A stretch of DNA of 64,000 nt from Muribaculaceae bacterium (GTDB lineage Bacteria; Bacteroidota; Bacteroidia; Bacteroidales; Muribaculaceae): the NCBI GenBank assembly GCA_017935045.1, contig JAGBIJ010000036.1:1-64000 (forward strand). Reading direction: 5' to 3'. Below, piece after piece: positions 59,934 through 64,000 of the stretch. The stretch's first letter is position 1. Each line of letters starts with the position of its first letter. Made by a program: the position numbers and the translations under genes. Below the pieces are notes generated by a model. The model ran no database searches. It saw only the letters and a list, made by a program, of their open reading frames with translations, and had not been told where the DNA came from.

Positions 59934-61820
59934 ATGATGTTCACTCACTACACCAATGTGGCGGACATTGTTAAGTGTCCTCCCCTCCGTATTATACTGT
60001 TGCTTGTTTGCGGAATCCTATGTTTACTTTCTGTCGAAGCGCAGAAGGTGATGGTATTTCAGCTTGTGGTACCACCCGAGCTGAAACTGGGCGATAACGA
60101 ATATATCACGTACGACTATAAGACCAAACCCGACGAGCAGAAGCCTTACAAAATCAGCAAGATGTACTCGGAGATGCAATTTGATAACGGCTGGCTTGCG
60201 ACTTTCTCTGACTATAAGGAGATAGACGATAGCCAGATGAGTCGTGAGGAGTTCTACAATGACTGTATATGGACTTCTAATGTTGTCGTCTGGACTGAGA
60301 TGCCGCTGGACGAAGTGCTGAAGGGGTATGCGAAAGATATGACAGTAGAGGAATTCGGTATTTATGTCAACGATGACAACACACCTGTGATAGACCTGAC
60401 CGCTGTCGCCAACGATATTATAGCCAGACACAACGAGTATCCCAATGCTGTCTCTCTTTCACAGCAGATAATTTATGTATTGCAGAATTCTGCGTTGAAC
60501 CGTACTCACGATGTTTATATGAAGTTCCGGGCCAGCGCCTTTGGTAAGGAGATAGCGAATATTGACTCTAAGGAGACGGCGGTTCACTACATGCACACGT
60601 TCCCGGCCGTAAGATTCAGGGAGGCTGTCAATCATCAGATAGAATGTGTCAGCGGACAGGAATCCGCGTCTGAAGATATAGTAAGCTCTTTCGCGGGTCA
60701 GCCTGTCGTCTTGGGCAAGGACAATGCTTTGGAACACGAGTATTCTATCGAGGTCGGACTTGTCGATGGCAATAATATCGATCCTCATATTATTGACGAG
60801 CTTGAGCCGCTGCGCAATACCGTGGTCAAACTGAACGTCAACGGCGTCACTCAGCAGCGTAATCTGTATTTCAAGGAATATAACAATCTGCACAGCGCCA
60901 TAAAGCTGTCGCACTGTGATCCCAACAATTTCCTGACAGTCAATGAAGACGGCAGCTATACCCCCATAGCCAACGATATGACTATCGAGACCAGCTTCAA
61001 GACTGAAGGAATCCGTGTGTTCGGCATCGCCGGCCCTCATGGAGATGACGCCCGGCGTGACAGAATCGATCTGACTATCCCCGAATCTCACATTGTGGCG
61101 CCTAAATTCAGACCGTACGCCTACAGAGCCAATAAGAAGACTGGCGAGAACCAGTTTGTACAAAGAGTGGCGTTCGCTGTAGCTAATCTTGACATGACGG
61201 GCGACCAGACTTCTCTGGCCGGAAGCGCGCTGGCCTGTTCGCCGCAGATTTCTTATCTGCCCCTGAAGGTAGACGGCGAGTTGCTTTTGCGTGAGGATGA
61301 TCCGGGATTGCTCTATTCTTCAGCCTTCCTCGATGATATAGACTGCATAGCGGTACTGGGTGAGTCGCAGCCCTTCCATTGGTTTGCCGAGATGGATGAG
61401 ACCAATATGATGGGAGTGGATAAATATGATGTGTCGCTTGCTTACACCTATCTGTTCCGTACCGGCCGCATCATCGGTTCGGCGGTGGGCGCCATAACTT
61501 TCGATAAGCCAGGAGAGCAGCCCGCTGCTGCTCCGGCGCTGTATGCCGAGCGACAGGACAGTAAGACTCATTCGACGTTTACTACTCATTATACCACTAT
61601 GCCTGTATCCGTCAATGATATGCTTACCTCTACCGATATGGTGCCGGAGTCTGCCGTGACTGTCAGAACCGGTGCCGGATGGATCGAACTGGATGGGGAT
61701 GCCGTAGTCTATGACGTGGCTGGTGCGATGGTCGTGCGCGGAGCCGGGCGACACTCCCTTTCCTCCGGCATTTACGTGGTATGCCTTGGCGGACACCGTG
61801 TGAAAACCATAATAAGATAA
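59934..61820 (+). CDS. Secreted protein of unknown function with sorting-like tail
   Basis: 628 residues. A second ATG at 59937 is next to it. After a longish basic start, a hydrophobic segment (LRIILLLVCGILCLLSVEA) acts as signal peptide or anchor. The body is not a family I recognise; it contains mixed alpha/beta regions with several Asp-rich stretches. The end is YDVAGAMVVRGAGRHSL then SGIYVV, like the other tails in this window. Possibly controlled by the attenuator at 59862-59893. Confidence 0.7.
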   Translation: MMFTHYTNVADIVKCPPLRIILLLVCGILCLLSVEAQKVMVFQLVVPPELKLGDNEYITYDYKTKPDEQKPYKISKMYSEMQFDNGWLATFSDYKEIDDSQMSREEFYNDCIWTSNVVVWTEMPLDEVLKGYAKDMTVEEFGIYVNDDNTPVIDLTAVANDIIARHNEYPNAVSLSQQIIYVLQNSALNRTHDVYMKFRASAFGKEIANIDSKETAVHYMHTFPAVRFREAVNHQIECVSGQESASEDIVSSFAGQPVVLGKDNALEHEYSIEVGLVDGNNIDPHIIDELEPLRNTVVKLNVNGVTQQRNLYFKEYNNLHSAIKLSHCDPNNFLTVNEDGSYTPIANDMTIETSFKTEGIRVFGIAGPHGDDARRDRIDLTIPESHIVAPKFRPYAYRANKKTGENQFVQRVAFAVANLDMTGDQTSLAGSALACSPQISYLPLKVDGELLLREDDPGLLYSSAFLDDIDCIAVLGESQPFHWFAEMDETNMMGVDKYDVSLAYTYLFRTGRIIGSAVGAITFDKPGEQPAAAPALYAERQDSKTHSTFTTHYTTMPVSVNDMLTSTDMVPESAVTVRTGAGWIELDGDAVVYDVAGAMVVRGAGRHSLSSGIYVVCLGGHRVKTIIR

Positions 61821-61867
61821 AAAAACGTGTCGCATATATCGGCATGATACATTAAGTCAAAGGAGCG

Positions 61868-61901
61868 GGGGCCCGCGTCGTGAGACGCGGGCCCCTGATT
61901 T
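61868..61901 (+). terminator. Terminator after the secreted protein gene
   Basis: GGGGCCCGCGTC (61868-61879), loop GTGA, GACGCGGGCCCC (61884-61895): perfect 12-bp stem followed by TGATTTT. Confidence 0.8.
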
Positions 61902-61930
61902 TGCAATATCGTTTTTTCTTGCTAATTTTG
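61900..61930 (+). promoter_or_regulatory. Promoter of ychF
   Basis: TTTG (61900-61903), 19 bases, TAATTTTG (61923-61930), just after the terminator and 20 bases before the start codon, so the transcript is nearly leaderless. Confidence 0.75.
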
Positions 61931-61950
61931 CAAAAACAAAAAGTTTTGAT

Positions 61951-63054
61951 ATGGCATTGAAATGCGGCATCGTCGGACTCCCCAATGTGGGCAAGTCCAC
62001 TCTGTTCAACTGTCTGAGCAACGCCAAGGCTCAGTCAGCCAATTTCCCTTTCTGTACAATAGAGCCCAATGTGGGCGTCATCACTGTCCCCGACTATCGC
62101 CTGAATAAGCTTACGGAGATGTGTCAGCCCCGCAGCGTCGGGCCCGCCACGGTCGAAATCGTCGACATAGCGGGTCTTGTGAAAGGCGCCTCCAAAGGCG
62201 AGGGACTCGGTAATAAATTTCTGGCTAACATTCGTGAGACGGATGCGATTCTCCATGTGCTCCGTTGCTTCGATGATGACAATATTACCCATGTCGACGG
62301 AACCGTAGACCCGGTGCGCGACAAGGAAATCATAGACATGGAGCTGCAGCTCAAGGATCTGGAGACTGTAGAGTCGCGGCTTCAGAAGACTCTCAAGCAG
62401 GCTCAGACCGGCGGAGACAAGAATGCCAGGCTTCAGGCCGGCGTGCTGCAGGCATATAAAGATGCTCTGACTCAGGGGCGCAGCGCGCGTACGGTGCGGT
62501 TTGAGACCAAAGATGAGGAGAAATTCGCCCGTGAGCTGTGTCTGCTGACTGCCAAACCGGTCATGTATGTATGCAATGTCGACGATGCTTCCGCTGTGTC
62601 GGGCAATAAGTATGTAGATGCTGTCCGCGAGGCCATCTGCGACGAAGGGGCTCGCATGCTGGTTGTGGCCGCGCAGACCGAAAGCGAGATTGCCGAGCTT
62701 GACAGTTTTGAGGAACGGCAAGAGTTTCTCCACGACATAGGGCTGGAGGAATCCGGCGTAAGCCGCCTTATCAGGGCTGCTTACAGTCTGCTCGACCTGC
62801 AGACTTACTTTACCGCCGGACCCGATGAAGTGCGCGCCTGGACATTCCGCCGAGGTTCCAAGGCTCCGCAGTGTGCCGGTATCATTCATACCGACTTCGA
62901 GAAGGGATTCATCCGCGCCGAGGTCATAAAGTATGACGACTACGTCTCACTCGGTGGCGAGGCTCCCGTGCGCGAGGCCGGAAAGATGGGGGTGGAAGGC
63001 AAGGAATATGTGGTGCAGGATGGCGACATCATGCATTTCCGATTCAATGTCTGA
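61951..63054 (+). CDS. ychF: Redox-regulated ATPase YchF
   Basis: 367 residues. G1 GLPNVGKST, the [11 protein letters not shown] switch region, [11 protein letters not shown] (G3) and NVDD in place of the NKxD guanine motif, which makes the protein prefer ATP. A C-terminal TGS domain is present. Binds ribosomes and is involved in stress responses and translation start control. Single gene. Confidence 0.96.
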   Translation: MALKCGIVGLPNVGKSTLFNCLSNAKAQSANFPFCTIEPNVGVITVPDYRLNKLTEMCQPRSVGPATVEIVDIAGLVKGASKGEGLGNKFLANIRETDAILHVLRCFDDDNITHVDGTVDPVRDKEIIDMELQLKDLETVESRLQKTLKQAQTGGDKNARLQAGVLQAYKDALTQGRSARTVRFETKDEEKFARELCLLTAKPVMYVCNVDDASAVSGNKYVDAVREAICDEGARMLVVAAQTESEIAELDSFEERQEFLHDIGLEESGVSRLIRAAYSLLDLQTYFTAGPDEVRAWTFRRGSKAPQCAGIIHTDFEKGFIRAEVIKYDDYVSLGGEAPVREAGKMGVEGKEYVVQDGDIMHFRFNV

Positions 63055-63109
63055 GACTTTTCCCGGATTAGTATATGTATAAGTGTATTACCTAAATATT
63101 ACCATTTCC

Positions 63110-64000
63110 ATGAAAAAAATCACACTTCTGGCGTTGGCTGCATTGACCGCCTCTGCCGCGCAGGCTCAGAAGGCTGAGCCTGTGAATCCTGATTCCACAG
63201 GATTCAAGTTTACCGATGTCAAGATTATCCCTACCACGCCGGTAAAGGATCAGAATAAATCCGGCACCTGCTGGTGCTTCGCCGGAACATCATTCTTTGA
63301 AGACGAGCTGCTGCGCAAGACTGGTAAAGAATACGACCTTTCGGAGATGTTTACCGTCTACAAGTGCTATCAGGATAAAGCCGACAAATATCGCCGCATG
63401 GGCGGCAACGCTACTTTCGCCCAGGGCGGTTCCATCTTAGACGTCCCCTATGTCTGGGAGACCTATGGCGCGATACCGGAGCAGGTATATGCCGGTCTTG
63501 AGTATGGCGAGCCCAAGCATGACCATTACGAAATGGCCGACGTGCTCATAGCCTACATGGACGCAATGACTTCCTCCAAGCGCAAAAAGCTCTCTCCGGC
63601 ATGGAAGACCGGATTCAACGGAATACTGGACGCTTATTTCGGCAAGGTGCCTGAGAAATTCAAATTTGAGGGCAAGGAATATACTCCTCAGAGCTTTGCC
63701 AAATCGCTGCCGCTGGATATGAACGACTATGTAGCCGTTACTTCCTTTACACATCATCCTTTCTATCAGCCTTTCAAGCTTGAGGTGGCCGACAACTGGC
63801 TCTGGGGCGACTACAACAATGTCCCCATGATGGAGATGAAGCAGATTGTAGACAATGCCCTGGAGAAGGGTTATCCCGTAGTCTGGGCTGCCGATGTCTC
63901 CGAACCGGGTTTCCAATGGGCGAAAGGCTACTGTGTGCTTCCCGAGGCCAAAGACGCCAAGGATATGGACGGCACAGAGCTCTCACGCTGGGTCAAGCTT
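63110..64000 (+). CDS. C1B family cysteine peptidase (bleomycin hydrolase type), partial
   Basis: 297 codons visible from ATG 63110, open at the right edge. A signal peptide (residues 1-18, AQA|QKAEP) means it is exported, whereas classical PepC is cytoplasmic. The catalytic start is VKDQNKSGTCWCFAGTSF with oxyanion-hole Gln48 and nucleophile Cys54. The remainder matches the C1B fold (FTHHPFYQPFKLEVADNW). His and Asn of the active site lie beyond the window. Common in gut Bacteroidales as a periplasmic aminopeptidase. Confidence 0.9.
   Translation, partial: MKKITLLALAALTASAAQAQKAEPVNPDSTGFKFTDVKIIPTTPVKDQNKSGTCWCFAGTSFFEDELLRKTGKEYDLSEMFTVYKCYQDKADKYRRMGGNATFAQGGSILDVPYVWETYGAIPEQVYAGLEYGEPKHDHYEMADVLIAYMDAMTSSKRKKLSPAWKTGFNGILDAYFGKVPEKFKFEGKEYTPQSFAKSLPLDMNDYVAVTSFTHHPFYQPFKLEVADNWLWGDYNNVPMMEMKQIVDNALEKGYPVVWAADVSEPGFQWAKGYCVLPEAKDAKDMDGTELSRWVKL

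Overview
The window looks like chromosome of a gut Bacteroidales, most like Muribaculaceae (S24-7). The evidence is: a complete SusC/SusD/SusE/SusF starch-type operon; many SPII lipoproteins; C1B and M6 peptidases and BspA-type leucine-rich proteins of the kind common in Bacteroidales; no convincing Shine-Dalgarno sequences; and repeated matches to the Bacteroidetes promoter TTTG-N19/20-TAnnTTTG. The family-level placement is inference. No phage, plasmid, transposase or CRISPR array was seen.

Layout. 1-831: an endonuclease I family secreted nuclease cut by the left edge (minus strand). 1067-8013: a tight six-gene minus-strand operon (M16 peptidase, dus, DUF2807 protein, polysaccharide flippase, YeiH-type transporter, GH13 amylase) with its own promoter and terminator. 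8210-9790: a divergent DUF6377 membrane regulator starting with TTG, followed by a gene-free stretch holding a probable small RNA and an AT-rich repeat. 10363-13728: pfkA divergent from a HAD phosphatase-ribF-upp operon. 13811-15179: tRNA-Tyr and an aspartate aminotransferase. 15317-18732: a lipoprotein plus a two-gene ABC transporter. 19097-26388: the sus-like operon. 26817-27685: greA and a HIT protein behind a long structured leader. 27694-28014: a 321-bp inverted-repeat element (probable MITE) between HIT and yqeY. 28666-30569: a membrane-anchored pseudokinase and a GNAT-like protein.

31060-38553: an operon of an M6 metalloprotease and two large secreted multidomain (adhesin-like) proteins. 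38706-40000: a lipoprotein and rsmA. 40184-43983: a more AT-rich island of BspA-type proteins with a frameshifted small gene at its head and near-identical gene ends. 44021-47137: a minus-strand operon of cytidine deaminase, GT90 glycosyltransferase, an unknown secreted protein and a Kdo/WaaP-type LPS kinase. 47327-50034: the four-subunit 2-oxoacid:ferredoxin oxidoreductase. 50199-51198: a sirtuin and tRNA-Arg. 51395-53482: a second M6 protease. 53769-58209: the conserved DUF177-rpmF-fabH-era-der block. 58272-64000: a beta-propeller protein, a secreted protein behind an apparent attenuator, ychF, and a C1B peptidase cut by the right edge.

How it fits together: the sus operon and the GH13 enzyme can cooperate in starch or glycogen uptake. 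The flippase and the GT90/LPS-kinase operon serve the cell envelope. Seven secreted proteins end in a similar short Y-x-[LMV]-x-G ... G-[ILV]-Y tail, suggesting a common sorting or secretion route. The least explained items are the MITE-like element, the 9.9-10.2 kb transcript, the attenuator at 59.8 kb and the BspA island with homogenised tails.
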